From Turbatrix aceti (taxonomy: Eukaryota > Nematoda > Chromadorea > Rhabditida > Panagrolaimidae), in NCBI GenBank assembly GCA_963969345.1, contig OZ017766.1, positions 12,524,001 through 12,588,000 of the forward strand: 64,000 bases of DNA. The letters run 5' to 3'. Of this stretch, positions 10,090-22,200 are shown in pieces; the first letter of the stretch is position 1; each line of letters starts with the position of its first letter. The position numbers and the translations under genes were made by a program. Under the pieces are notes generated by a model. It ran no database searches. It was not told the origin of the DNA and saw nothing but the letters and a program-made list of their open reading frames with translations.

Positions 10090-11211
10090 TCACAAGTGAC
10101 AACCCATTTGTTGCCTTGCGTAACTATGCTCTAAACTGCTACGCGAACCACCGGACGGCGTCGACTCCACACCGCTATCGGTGCTAGAGTTGCTCCTCCT
10201 CGAAGACTTGACCGCCGGAGAGGGGCTGTTGAAGGTCTCTTGGATGTCGTAGAGGACGTGGTGGCACCTGGCCGACGATGCTGACGACGAAGCAGTTGAC
10301 CCGGACAGCGTGGATGAGGACGACGACGAAGAAGACACCGTGCTGTGGCCATCGCAGGCGACGGGCGAGCGCTGCCGGGGCGGGCTGCCGTCGGAGGAGT
10401 GGCCGCTGTCCTCGCTGGCTCCCGTCGAGTGCGCTGGTTGGGTGTGGCAGCGTCGAAGTAGGTGGGATGGACGTCGTTGGATCTACAAGCCGTGAATTGT
10501 AACTCAATCGAACTTGACAACTTGAAAACTCACAGATTTAGAACCTCCCAGGACCCGATTGCTGCTCCTCGGGGGAATCGGGATGCGAAGCACCGAGTTC
10601 TTCCTCGAAAAGTACTGCACGTTGGGCTGGATGTCGTCCTCCGCGTCGGCCGTGCCCGCGTCGCTGTCGACGTAGAGCCGCGTGATGGCGGAGACGCTGC
10701 GGCTGCTGCCCGCGACCTCGTCCAGCGGCCTCCACTCGGGCTCTTCCTCGCCGTAGGAAGAGGAGAGCGATGTGTCACTCGCGGTCCTGGGCAGCCCCTT
10801 CCGCCGGCTCAGCGGGAACTTGCCGGCCATCGAGGTGGTCGGTTGCGGGGACGCCGACTGGGGTGACTTGAGTTCTTGAACTGCGTCGCCTAGGGTCAGG
10901 AGCTTCTGGAAGAGCTGGAGGTCGTTCTCCATGAGGGATATCTGAAATCCAACGAAAAATAATCAGATTGAACTCAAAAAACACTGACCATCTGTTCCTT
11001 GAGGACCTCCATCTGGCTGTGGAAATAGGCCTGGTCGGGATCCGTTTCCTCGCTGCCCAGAGTCGTGGAAGACGCCGCGTAGCTGCTTGAAGTCGATTCA
11101 GTAGCCGCGCCGTCTCCGTCCAGCATGCACAGACTCCTCGACTTTTTATACCGCTCGAGACGCCGCATCCTGGCCTCACAGAGGTTCCGGTACTCGCTGT
11201 AGTTGTCGCCG
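10090..11211 (-). CDS. LURAP/FAM89-like adaptor protein (5' end lost in gap)
   Basis: Visible exons on the minus strand are 11211-10989 (continuing into the gap), 10941-10534 and 10482-10090, joined in frame and ending in a stop at 10090. The first joins the second to give QMEVLKEQM-ISLMENDLQL, then LLTLGDAVQELK. This leucine-patterned helix resembles the core of the vertebrate leucine-rich adaptor (LURAP1) and FAM89 families, which link Rho-family kinases such as MRCK to actin; the resemblance is by eye. The remainder is Ser-rich and low complexity, with an acidic stretch (DSDAGTADAEDD) and a poly-Ser run. Base composition is far more GC-rich than neighbouring genes. The start codon must lie in or beyond the 200-N gap. 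Confidence 0.55.
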
Positions 11212-11411
11212 NNNNNNNNNNNNNNNNNNNNNNNNNNNNNNNNNNNNNNNNNNNNNNNNNNNNNNNNNNNNNNNNNNNNNNNNNNNNNNNNNNNNNNNNN
11301 NNNNNNNNNNNNNNNNNNNNNNNNNNNNNNNNNNNNNNNNNNNNNNNNNNNNNNNNNNNNNNNNNNNNNNNNNNNNNNNNNNNNNNNNNNNNNNNNNNNN
11401 NNNNNNNNNNN
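11212..11411. other. Assembly gap of 200 N
   Basis: A run of exactly 200 N, a conventional placeholder; the true length is unknown. It interrupts the LURAP-like gene. Confidence 0.99.
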
Positions 11412-11668
11412 CTGGTACAGCTGGCCCAAAATAATCAACGATGACATGGTATGTATAATAAATGACTGATTTTCGCGTTAAACAGCATAACCTCAGGTTT
11501 TGTGCAAAGGTCAAAAAACTGTGTTCAACATTCTGTCGAATCGAATTAGTGATTAATTAATAATGCGTGAGACAAGTTGGCCATCAGACAATCTTGTCAG
11601 TGTGAATTGAAGCTGTTGTGAACAAACTTGTCGGTTTATGGTTAGTTATAAGCACATGATTAACTGTA
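11412..11668. other. Spacer between gap and SINE
   Basis: No exon with clear splice sites is seen; it is either upstream sequence or a 5' intron of the LURAP-like gene. The last 13 bases (11656-11668) are the left copy of the SINE target-site duplication. Confidence 0.4.
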
Positions 11669-12000
11669 GGGCGCGGGTGGCCCAGTGGTGTGTGGCGCGT
11701 CTACAAGGAAATCAAGGTCGAGGTTCGATCCCGCTTGGACGCAGCGGTCTTCTACAACTCATTCTCATTCGTCATCATCCAATCGAAAAACACACCACAC
11801 CAAAAACACGTCCCGTCCCCTGTAAGAGCTGCGAACTCAGGGTGCACGTATCGCAAAGACATCCGTTCCGGATGGGCCCCTCTACGTACGAGACGCCATC
11901 ATCATCTTCATCACCTTCTGACTGTTCATTGTAGTGTTGTATGTATGATATGGTGCGTACGAGTTAGAGAATAAATGAATGAAAATGAATGAATGAATGA
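11669..12000 (+). mobile_element. tRNA-derived SINE
   Basis: The head resembles a tRNA gene. A box A-like TGGCCCAGTGG lies at about 11676 and a canonical box B, GGTTCGATCCC, at about 11724; these are RNA polymerase III internal promoter elements. A ~250-base unrelated body follows and ends in a GAAT/GAATGAATGA simple repeat tail. The 13-bp direct repeat ATGATTAACTGTA flanks it exactly (11656-11668 and 12001-12013), the mark of LINE-type target-primed insertion. The tRNA part does not fold into a proper cloverleaf, so it is not a functional tRNA. Confidence 0.85.
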
Positions 12001-12013
12001 ATGATTAACTGTA

Positions 12014-12258
12014 ATGACAACAAATTGGTGAAATAAAAAAACCTGTTGATCGCGATAAAAAAGTTTTGAAATAAAAAACTGTGAAAGAAATGGTGAAATG
12101 TTGAAAACTAAAAAAATAATTGTAATAAGTTTCTAATTTCTATGAGAGATAACAATTGAAGAACTAATGTTACATAAAAAATAAATAATAACTGTTGGTC
12201 TTAAAATTTCAAATCGAGTATAACATATTTTTATTGTGCAAAACAAATTTTAATTTAA
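12014..12258. other. AT-rich spacer
   Basis: Nothing recognised. TTAA at 12255-12258 is the left target duplication of the next element. Confidence 0.5.
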
Positions 12259-12785
12259 AAGACAGTCTGCGAGCCGATTTTGGAGTAAGGTGAAAGCGAC
12301 GGAACAGCGTTTTTACACATGTGAGATATTCGATTCGGCATATACCTAAGTAATAGAGTACCCTTAGGTAAAATTATTTTTTACCATATCACATTTTTCA
12401 AATGTCGGATTCAGGAGCTACGGCTTCTGGAAGTTTTTGACGTCAAATTTTCAAATGACTTCAAAAAATCTGATTTTTGGTATACTGGGGTTTCTTGACA
12501 CGAGAAATCGATTAGCGTACTCAGATTTCTCAAAAAACGTCTGCATTTTTTGGAATTATCGATTTTCCGGTTTTTTGGCGACTTTCTCGTCATTTTTGGA
12601 ATATAGCATCTGTATTTTTATCGGGAATCGGCTACGGATGGCATAATATTGTAACTTTCTCTTTTGCGCATCCAGAGATACCAAACACAAAATATTAGGA
12701 GGTGGACCAGACTGCGATATCCAGGATGTGCCGCTGCGCGTTCAAAAAAAAACACGCCTGGGTGTTATGCGTGCAGCGTGCGCGC
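12259..12785 (+). repeat. Left terminal inverted repeat of the TTAA transposon
   Basis: It matches 17483-18004 in reverse up to a GC-rich block CACGCCTGGGTGTTATGCG (about 12749-12767). Homology stops near 12785. The repeat may hold the promoter of the small gene starting at 12886. Confidence 0.75.
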
Positions 12786-12885
12786 CCCCTCCTAGCTGTT
12801 GCCTATTTGGCGCTCGTTGTTACGTTTGAATTATATTGTTCAATGGATGCCCAAAATATAACGGTTTTGATTGTTATATGTTATA

Positions 12886-13297
12886 ATGGACGGTTTTTTT
12901 AGCGATTATAATGGTATATTGCTGAAGTAAGTCATTTATTTGTTATTTACGATTGTTTTGTCACTTTTTTTAGCAACAGCAACTGCCCGCCGTGTGTCGT
13001 GATTCCGGCGGTTCCTGAGACTGGCGATTGGCTCCTGCGTATCGCGTATTTTTCTGTGGGCTTCATTATTGCGTCGATCCTTATCATGTGCAGTAAGAAA
13101 ATAAGTTTCGGCCTGACATTGGCCATCGGACTAACGCTGCAGTAAGTATCGTTACTTTGAAGATTTTTACCACAACTTTTTTTAGCATGTTCAACAAGCT
13201 CTTCCAGTGCCTTACCGGAACTGCTCTGTTTGCCTGGATCTGCACAGACGTCTGGAAGAAAAAAAAGTATTCCCCAAATTCTACTCCGAAGGCATGA
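12886..13297 (+). CDS. Small two-to-three-pass membrane protein inside the transposon
   Basis: Three exons (12886-12926, 12974-13141, 13186-13297) with clean GTAAGT...TTTTTTAG introns join in frame to 106 aa. The protein starts MDGFFSDYNGILLN, has a Cys pair motif SNCPPC, then a hydrophobic segment (AYFSVGFIIASILIM), a second (FGLTLAIGLTLHM) that may extend into a third (CLTGTALFAWIC), and a basic Lys-rich C-terminus (WKKKKY). This predicts an integral membrane protein of unknown role. It lies between the left repeat and the transposase gene in the same orientation, so it is a passenger or an accessory gene. No family is recognised. The reading frame across three exons and two canonical introns argues that it is real. 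Confidence 0.7.
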
Positions 13298-13675
13298 TAG
13301 CCTTCGTCGGAACTACGCATTCTCACGGTACCCTTTCCTCTTTCAGTTTTTATAATCATTACTGGTTTATGTTTACTGTACATAAATTGAGGAACACTCA
13401 TTTTGTTGGATGTTGAAGGGTGCGTTTGACACAAAAAAATTGACAACTTTTTTTTGCCAGAAAAAACAACTTTTTTGTTAGCGTTTATGAGGGAACGAAC
13501 AGATGCTGTTGCAGCATATTTTTGCAGTCACTAGCGAACACTGCTTAGAATAAACGTTTTTATAGATTTTTTTGTTCTTTTCGCTTGTTGATAGCTGCTT
13601 TTCATTTTCTGAGCTGTTTTTTAAAACAAATGTTTTCTATGTAACTTTTTTAGATCCTTGCACTTATTTTACAAA
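13298..13675 (+). other. Intergenic part of the transposon
   Basis: It holds the 3' end of the small gene and the presumed promoter of the transposase. A TTTTTTAG at 13646-13653 could be an intron or trans-splice acceptor just before the transposase frame, so an upstream exon is possible. Confidence 0.35.
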
Positions 13676-16600
13676 ATGAAATGCGTAAGAGAAATTATTT
13701 TTTTCTTACTATTTTTTTGTGTCATTGAAAACTTGTGCGCTCCAATTAAAATAGATGATCTGAAAATATCGGACGAAACTCCTCAAGAATGCTTCTTCAA
13801 GGATTATGATAAGAATTCTCCGAATTCATTTCCACCTGCGTCGCAATCAGCTGTATCTTGTGACAGCGACAGGCTCAGGTATGTCTGTGCCAATGCAATA
13901 ATCGTAGCTGTTTTTTTCAGTTTAAAAAAAATTTTTCAACATCAAAAATCGTTCGACGTTTTCTTACACGGAGCTCACAGTGTTATTGACCTAATGCTGG
14001 CGCGTGTAGGTGCCTTTCAGGATCAAAGATTTTTCGCCAAAATGAATGAAAAAAGTCCATTCCTGCGTAAACAAGTTTGCAAAAATCATTGGCTAGAACT
14101 ATTTTCACAATGGGACAGACACGAGTATCGGCATGTTAGACGAAACAAAAACAACAAGTTGACGTGCAATTGGCCAACAGAACTAGGAGAACACCTAGAT
14201 TCTACTGGAAAACGCTTAAAATCCTCCCTTCTGGCAGTTCATTACTTGACAAAACGAGGCTCTGTGGCAATTTTTAAGGAAAAGGGAAAAGTTGTACAAA
14301 CCGGGACTGGTAAGACGTAGAAATTATGTTTCTTTTTAAATTAAAATCTTGCAGGATTGTGCAAAGCACATGCAAAAGAGGTTGACCAAATGATCGAAAA
14401 ATATTTTTCTACCGATTTGGAATACCTTCCTGATGAATGTCAAACAACGGAACCAGATCAACAAGAATTAAATCCGCAAACAAAGAAGACAGCTATCATA
14501 AAACAATTTATAGAAACATCGGATTTAAATTATTGCCGACTGTTCACAAAAAAAGAATATAATGATCTAAGTCCTGGAACTAAAGAAAAAAAAATTCGCG
14601 AAGCAAAATTATTTTTTTTGGAGGTAGCCGATGTCATCGCACCAAATAAAAATAAGCAACTTTTGGATGATGTTTGTAAATCTACCATTACAAATACAAA
14701 AGAAACAGATTCACTGGACTCTATTTTGATGCAAGTTGCCCAACAGTATGAAAAAGCAGATGGCGATAAACTCCTGCGTATGTTTGCTATTGGCAGCGTT
14801 GTCAATTTAGTCAGTTATTCTGATCTACGTCAATATATTCCTCACTTAACTGAATATATGTTTCGACAGGCCCAAAAACTTGTCCGGGATAAAGATATAC
14901 CAAAAAATTTTGAAACCCAACGGCGTTTTGAAAGGTATGATAAAGAAGAGGTCAGAAAGTTTGTTCATTTTTTGACGAGGTAGGTGTTTTAGTACAAAAA
15001 TTGCGATACAATTTATGATTTAGTCCTATCTGTTTAATAAGCTTGCCTTATGGACATCACAAAGCCAAGCTTTCTGATAACTCAAAAATTGACATTCCCA
15101 ATGTCATTCGTCGTCAACGCCATGCCGAAATTATAAAAATGTATGTTGCCAAACGAAAAGAAGCAGATCCAAAATATATTCCCCTTCCGCGGTCTACAAT
15201 GTTTTCAATTTGTCACCACTGTTATGCAGAAAGATCAAAGGCACTAACATGTGTTGATTATTTTATGGCTACAGGTTTTGAGGTTAAAGGATGCATTTAT
15301 ATGTATATAGTTATCGATAATTTGAATAAGTTTTAGGCGTTTGACTTCTTAGACGAAACAATAACTGAATGGCAAAAGCAAGACGTTATGAATACTCTTG
15401 ATGGCAACGTTTTGAAAAAAAAACTTAGCGACGGAAGGCAGTATCTGCGTACTGACTATAATATTGCCCTGACTGAACATTCGCCAATTTTGTCACATTG
15501 TCTAACATATGCCCTAAGCGATTTTGTTGACAAACAGTATCAAAGGAAATGCGAAAGCAAAAATGATAAGCCAGCTCATATAATATTGTGTGAGCGATGT
15601 CAACAACTTCGAAATGCATTGATGGACGTGAAACAAGTTGCTAAAGAACTGTACGATTTGTGCCGAAACGACCCAGAGTGTAATAACAATGAAAGACAGG
15701 ATCGCGACGTCGTCAAAACATCAATTTACGACGCCGTTTTTGACATTGAAGAAATGCAGAAACATCTTGTTCGTTCGCGCTACAGCGAAATTCAACGAAG
15801 AGCTATTGTTTCCGCCTTGGACGAATCGTCAGCAATGATTACGCTAGATTTTGCACAGAAGCTATTGCCAATGAAGTTCCAGGAAAGTCAATCAGACTAT
15901 TTTGGAAAGAAGGGAATGTCCTATCACATTTCCCATGTATTAGCTAAAAAAAATGGCGCTTTCGCAGAACATTCATTTGTTCATATTTTAGGCGATACGC
16001 TGCAAGTGAGTTTTTTTAATCAAAATACATAACAATTTTTACAAATTTCAGGACAGTACAACAGTAATTGCAATAATCAGTGATGTGCTAAAAAATGTTT
16101 ACAGATGTGGAATAACAAACGTTGTATTACGTTCGGATAATGCAGGTAAAAAATTATTATACATACAATATATTGAAATTAGTCATTAGTAGTATCTTCC
16201 TTTTAGGGTGTTATCACAACCGCGACGTACTATTGTCTTTAAAAAAAATTTCCGAAGATACACAGGTGACAATTCGCCGCTGGGCGTTTTCTGAACCACA
16301 AGCGGGAAAGTCCAGTTGCGACAGAAAAGCTGCGCATGTGAAAAACAGAGTGCGCGATTACGTTGATAAGCGCCACGATGTTCTAAATATCCAGGAGTTT
16401 ATGGAATCACTTCTTGATCCCGAACCGTTGTCATATACCACGATATCGACATCACATGTGAATGCAGACAATGAACTTGTTGTAAAAAGAAAGACCATTC
16501 CGGGTATTTCTTCATTTTATGATTTTGTTCCACAAGAAAATGGAATACGAGTTTACAAATTTTTTGGAATCGGTAATGGCAAGCTATTTGACTACGCAAG

Positions 16601-17435
16601 TTATCCACCTGTTGATCCATTACCATACTTGGAACATTCACGCGTTTACAATCTTTTGGAAAACAACAATGTCTGCCCCCAAGATTATTGGAGATCAACT
16701 ACAATGCAATTAAAAACAAAACCATCTAATACAAAGCCACAAAAAAATGTCATTTATTGTCCCGAAGAGAACTGCGATGCTACATTTACGTCGAATGCCG
16801 AACTTGAAGCACATATATTGGCTGGTATTCACAAAGATAGGCAAGCAGAAAAACAAACTTTGCGGGATTTCGCTATTATGCGCTACATTGAATCTATCGA
16901 AGGGCTTTCAAATACAGAAAACGATCCTGTGGAATTAGCAATTCAACAAAGCATCATCGATGAAAGCCAGCTGACTGACCTAAGCGGACTTGATGAAGGA
17001 TGGGCTCACAGAAGTTCACGAAAAAATCCGAAGTTTACATTGGATGCTAAAGAGTTTTTGAATCAACTATTCAAGGAAGGCGTGGAAAAAAAAAAGAAGC
17101 TAACCGGAGCTGAAGCAGTGAAAAGAATGCGCGCCGAAAAAATTTCAACGGGAGAAAGGAGATTCACCGCAGATCAATTGTTACGAGCTGATCAAATTAC
17201 CTCGTATTTTTCTCGGTACAGTGCTTTTAAAAAAAAAACAACTGGAAGCGAACCTCCACAAAAAAAACAAAAAACCAGCGAACCACCAATTTTGTATGAA
17301 CCACAAGATACTGATGAAGAAATCAATGATGACGACAGAACAAGCGAACTTCGGCAGTTTCAAGATTTTGAGATACAAGAAATGGTAGTCAACATAGATA
17401 AAGAGATTCCTTTTTTAAAACCAGATGATGGATAA
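13676..17435 (+). CDS. DDE-type transposase with C-terminal C2H2 finger
   Basis: Seven exons (13676-13878, 13921-14309, 14355-14979, 15024-15282, 15337-16005, 16052-16145, 16207-17435) join in frame to 1155 aa. An RNase-H-like core is suggested by MITLDFAQKLLP (Asp ~663), VLRSDNAGCYH (Asp ~744) and FSEPQAGKSSCDR (Glu ~776), a DDE arrangement with about 31 residues between the last two acidic residues. A C-x4-C-x12-H-x5-H finger lies near 931-957. The pattern LPYG...IPNVIRR...PRSTM...YFMATGFEAFDFLDE and a late TADQLLRADQITSYFSR block recall large uncharacterised proteins common in invertebrate genomes, which I believe are transposases (recognition from memory). The first exon is hydrophobic and signal-like, so the true start is uncertain. 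Confidence 0.75.
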
Positions 17436-17482
17436 ATGCCAATATCAAAAAAAGATAAAAGATAGAATGGAAGTCTGTAAGT

Positions 17483-18004
17483 AGCGGTGCGCGCACGCTG
17501 CACGCATAACACCCAGGCGTGTTTTTTTTTGAACGCGCAGCGGCACATCCTGGATATCGCAGTCTGGTCCACCTCCTAATATTTTGTGTTTGGTATCTCT
17601 GGATGCGCAAAAGAGAAAGTTACAATATTATGCCATCCGTAGCCGATTCCCGATAAAAATACAGATGCTATATTCCAAAAATGACGAGAAAGTCGCCAAA
17701 AAACCGGAAAATCGATAATTCCAAAAAATGCAGACGTTTTTTGAGAAATCTGAGTACGCTAATCGATTTCTCGTGTCAAGAAACCCCAGTATACCAAAAA
17801 TCAGATTTTTTGAAGTCATTTGAAAATTTGACGTCAAAAACTTCCAGAAGCCGTAGCTCCTGAATCCGACATTTGAAAAATGTGATATGGTAAAAAATAA
17901 TTTTACCTAAGGGTACTCTATTACTTAGGTATATGCCGAATCGAATATTTCCCATGTGTAAAAACGCTGTTCCGTGAAGACTAAATCGGCTCGCAGACTG
18001 TCTT
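17483..18004 (-). repeat. Right terminal inverted repeat of the TTAA transposon
   Basis: Reverse partner of 12259-12785; it ends ATCGGCTCGCAGACTGTCTT just before TTAA at 18005. Confidence 0.75.
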
Positions 18005-19268
18005 TTAAATTAAATTTTTTTAAATTAAAAAAATTGAAACAAAAAAAAATTCACTGCGTCAGCAACCCTTTTAAAAACGAAAAATATTTTTTTTTGAAAT
18101 TGAGAAACTCTGGTGAAGATTAGTGGGGCTCTGACCAAGGATGGGAAACATTCGTCTGAGTTCGTTTGCAAACAAATACAAATTTTTGCGTTCGTGAGAA
18201 CGGATTTGCTTTGTTTGAGTTCGTTCGCGAACAGAGATAAATTTTTCAAACAGATAAACCGAACAAAAATTGAAAACAAATCAGTTTGATAAATATTTTG
18301 AACAACTGTTATGAAATAAATTCAAAACCAAAAAAAACATAAAATAAAAAAATTGCACGCGTTGAATATCGAATAAAAATTATGCTACGTCAACAAATCG
18401 ACCCCGGTAGAAGAAAAGTCTGCTGACAAATTAATTGTAAAAAAAGGCGATTCCCCTTCATTTTTTCTCAGTCGTTTTCTCTCCCTTTCTCCTTTCCTCC
18501 CAGACTGACCCGCGATAGATAGCATCATTAAGTAGGGTAAAACAAAGAGAACAAAAATGCGGGACAACAATCAGGTGAGGGAAAGGAATGCTGACCTGGT
18601 ATGAAACCTGAATCGATCGTGAGATTTTATTGACGCTGTTTGGCATTTTTGGCGCCAATACTAGTCTATCTAATACTTCTAAACTTTTTTGGTTCCAGCC
18701 AAAAATTTAAAAGCGGGTGTAAAAACTGGTGGTATTACAGGATCATACTTTTAAGATTTTACTCACACAACATCTCATTTTTAGTACTGTGTCATTGAAA
18801 TTATGCTTGTATGATTTTTTTTAATGCTAAAATAACATTTATTTATGAAAAAAACGTTACTCAAAAAAAATAAAATAAAAAATATTTTGCGTACAATAAA
18901 AATTTGTGCAAAGTATAAAAAAAATTTGATCTCTATTATGCTGAATGATTGCTTTTACCGGTAATTTTGTCTAAAAATCTTATCATTGTTTATTTTTATA
19001 GTACCTAAAAACGGTTTTCCACCGATCTTTTCGTGTTGAGAGAATGCGAGGAAGTCTGTGTTATTGCACCGTTTACGATTAATCCGAATTAACGGTTTAC
19101 ACTCATTGGCAATCAAGCTAATACATATTTATTAACCATCCAATAAGCTAGTAACATGCATAAATGACACGCTCCCAAAAAGGAGCAACAACCAACAAAC
19201 AACTAACTCATTGGTCAGCAAAAAAAAACTGACGCCAAAAATTATTATGTACTAAACCTTTACACGGC
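18005..19268. other. Intergenic region with hAT-like fragment
   Basis: At about 18139-18260 the sequence CAAGGATGGGAAACATTCG followed by GTTCGTTTGCAAACAAA resembles a hAT end (CAGGGNTGGGAAA-like) with its subterminal repeat. Related fragments lie at 34776-34960 and 63790-63960. The rest is AT-rich, with a pyrimidine run near 18470-18500 and the 3' UTR of the next gene. No gene is seen. Confidence 0.4.
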
Positions 19269-22200
19269 TTACAACTTCAGGCTCAGGCTCCGAAGTTTTT
19301 CTCCCACTTCCTGGGGGGTCAGGAGGGGTGATAACGTATCGTAGGTGCCGTCACGGCCGAGGAATACGGCAGGTCCGTCGTCCTCGATAGAATCGACAAT
19401 CGTGTGGACTACGGGGTTGGCTTCGAGGATTGCGTTTCCTGCGCCCTCCTTGTCGACGACAATGATAGATCGGTCGGGAAGGTAGAAGCTACGGATCGTG
19501 CGAAGAAGTTCGGTGGTCTTGGGGCAGTCTTTTGAGTTGGATTTGACGAGGATCTGAAAAATAGGAAATATAAACTCGTTTTTATTTTTTTCATTTTATC
19601 GAAAACAGTGAAAAACACTTTCTACATTCTTCCGACACGAAAAGACCAATTTTGAGTGACATTTTAGGACAAAAATACAGTACTGTAGATTTTTTTTTGG
19701 TTTAAACAAAAAAATTGCAAAAAAAATTTAACGAAATTTGAATAAATTGTCCGTAAAAAATAACATTTTATTTTCCCGACACAAAAATACAGTATCGAGT
19801 TAAAACTCAAAAACGTGTTGGTCTCAAGTGCATTTTTGTTTTTCTATCATTTTTTTTTTGCTTTTTGGTCATTTTAGATTTAAACTTTAAAAAAAGCGGA
19901 AAAAGTACTCAAAAATTTAAATTAATTTACATTTAAACTTAAAAAATAACAGCAAAAGTTTTTTTTTGCTTTTCGGTCTTTTTTTTTAAATTTAGTAATG
20001 AATGGGACACTTACCTGAGTGGGACCCATTTCACCAGCATAAATAGACCGAACCATCCTCGGGACAGCGTAGGACGCTTTCTCAAGCATCTGACCAGCCG
20101 AAGCAAAGACCTTGTGAGCCATGTCATCGTAGTCCTCTCTTCCGAGGTACTCGCGAAGACGGAGGAGGTTAGAAGTCGTCACAGAAGCAAATCCCGGCTC
20201 AGAGGTGTCCTGATCGATTTGAATCCGCGCAAAGAGGGTCGGATCACCCGATCGAGAGTAGAAAAAGCCTCCACCGGGTAATTCGCCGTGCTGGGGAGAG
20301 AGGTAGCCCTCGATCATGTCTTGCTGGAGACGGGCAGCGAGGCGGAGGTGGGAGTCGTCGGCGTCTGCTTCATAGAGGTCGAGACAAGCCTGAATGATCG
20401 ACGCGTAGTCGTCCGCGAACGCGGGTATCTTGGAAGGACTGAAAATTCGGAAATGATCAAAAAAAGAAATTAAAATCCTTACAAAAAATTTTTTGGACGA
20501 AATGGTGCAAAATATTTCATTCATACAACAATTTTACAATAAAAAAAACTATTTTTTGAAACAAATAAAAGAATTTCTTTTCCATTTTTTTCATCAAACA
20601 AAATTGCACATATTTTTTGTAAAAAAATACTGATTTTACTCGAAAATAAAAAAAAATTCTTTTTTAGTAAAACTTGCAAAAATAAAAATTGAAACAAAAA
20701 TTTTTTTTAAACAAAAACAATTTTTTTTACGAATTTTAGATGCGAAATCTAAAAAACTATTTTTTTACACATAAAAAAAATAATACTAAAAAATAATTTT
20801 TACACATAAAAAAAATAATACTAAAAGAAAATTTGGTAAGCAATTGGATTGTTCCAAAAGAAAATAAGTAAAACACTTTTTCAATCTATATTTTTTATTA
20901 AAAAAAACAAATATTAATAAATTTTTCTAAAATAAAAAAAATTTTTGGTTTAGACAATTTTTTTTAATAGATTTAAAAATCTCCAAAGAAATCTAGTTTT
21001 TTTAAATATTTAAAATAAACAACTTACCCATTGACAACTCCCTCTCCATCGCCGTAGACAGTCCTCAACAACTTTCCGGTATCTGGACAAATGAGATACT
21101 TTTTGACAAATCCCAAAGCCTTCTGCGCGAGCTCGAGATACTCTTTCTTCTCCGGAAACGCTTCGTATGCGGCAGTCAACCCCGAAATAAGCAATCCATT
21201 GTGCGATGCAATAATTTTTGTATCCGTCGACGGTCGCTGTCGCTTGGATCTTTGCTCCAGGATTTTGGCCTTCGCAGAAGACAACAGAGTGTGGAATTCT
21301 TCGATGGATAAATCCAGGCTATCGGCAATCTCCTCGACCGGGATATCGGGAACGTAGAGAACATTCAAATCCCGTAGTTCGCCACGGATGTCTGCTTCGG
21401 CGGGAATGTTGCCGGAAATTTCGATGTTAAAATACCGCCGCGCAACTTTCCACTCGTCGTCGGTGAGGATGGATTTTAGCTCTTTGGACGACCACGTGTA
21501 GTAAGCGCCTTCAGATTTTGTACCGTTACTCGCGATCGATTCAGCGTCTTCCGCGCTGTAGAATCCGCCAAGCTGAAATTTTTAGTTGAAAAGAAGTTTT
21601 AGGCATTTTTTTGTTTGATTTTTTTATGATACCAAAAAAATGAGCCAAATGTTAATTAAAAAAAGTTGAAACATTTTTCAATTTTTAATGAAAAAAACGA
21701 TCAAGGAAATTAAAAAAGGACAACGAGCGCAGTCTTTCACTTTAAATTATGAAAAAATAATAATGAAAAAATTCGTTGAAAAGTTTGGAAAAAAAAATTC
21801 CTTGTGGGATCACTTTTGAAATTACAACTTTTAAGTTTAAAAAACTCACCGGATGAGCAAGATTGCTCTTCAAATAGCCGACAATGCCATGGATGACTTC
21901 GGCATACTTATGAGAAACCTTGTAATAAGTAGCAAAAATATGCAACAACTGAGCCTGGTCGTAGAGCATTTTCTCAAAGTGCGGAACCTTCCATTTCTTG
22001 TCAACGGTGTAGCGATGAAAGCCGCCATCTAGGTGATCGTGGATGCCACCGAGCACGATTGCGTGCAGTGTTTTTTCAAGAGCCTCAAGGGTGTCCTTGT
22101 TTCTGTGGATACTGTATGCGTAGAGGAGAAAATCCAGTTCAACGGGTTTCGGAAATTTAGGACCAATTCCAAAGCCGGCATTTTCCTTGTCGTATTGCTG

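Larger units (their letters stand above)
12259..18004 (+). mobile_element. TTAA-flanked DNA transposon with two genes
   Basis: Inverted repeats of about 520 bases (12259 to ~12785 and ~17483 to 18004) begin AAGACAGTCTGCGAGCCGAT and face each other. TTAA occurs immediately outside both ends (12255-12258 and 18005-18008), the target preference of piggyBac and Kolobok elements. Between them lie a small spliced membrane-protein gene (12886-13297) and a large spliced transposase gene (13676-17435), both on the plus strand, with the transposase's 3' end abutting the right repeat. The two repeats are nearly identical and the coding frames are intact, so the insertion looks recent and possibly autonomous. 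Superfamily assignment is open: TTAA suggests Kolobok or piggyBac, but the transposase is not recognisably piggyBac. Confidence 0.8.

Noticed and set aside
11176..11514. Long frames running through the N gaps (also at 51589-52146)
   Set aside because: They are open only because N codons contain no stops.
11669..11745. Functional tRNA gene
   Set aside because: It is the head of a SINE with a tail and target-site duplication and does not fold into a cloverleaf.
12411..12646. Matching 60-69-codon frames on both strands at 12.4-12.6 and 17.6-17.9 kb
   Set aside because: They are the inverted terminal repeats of one transposon read in both directions, with no start context or splice support.
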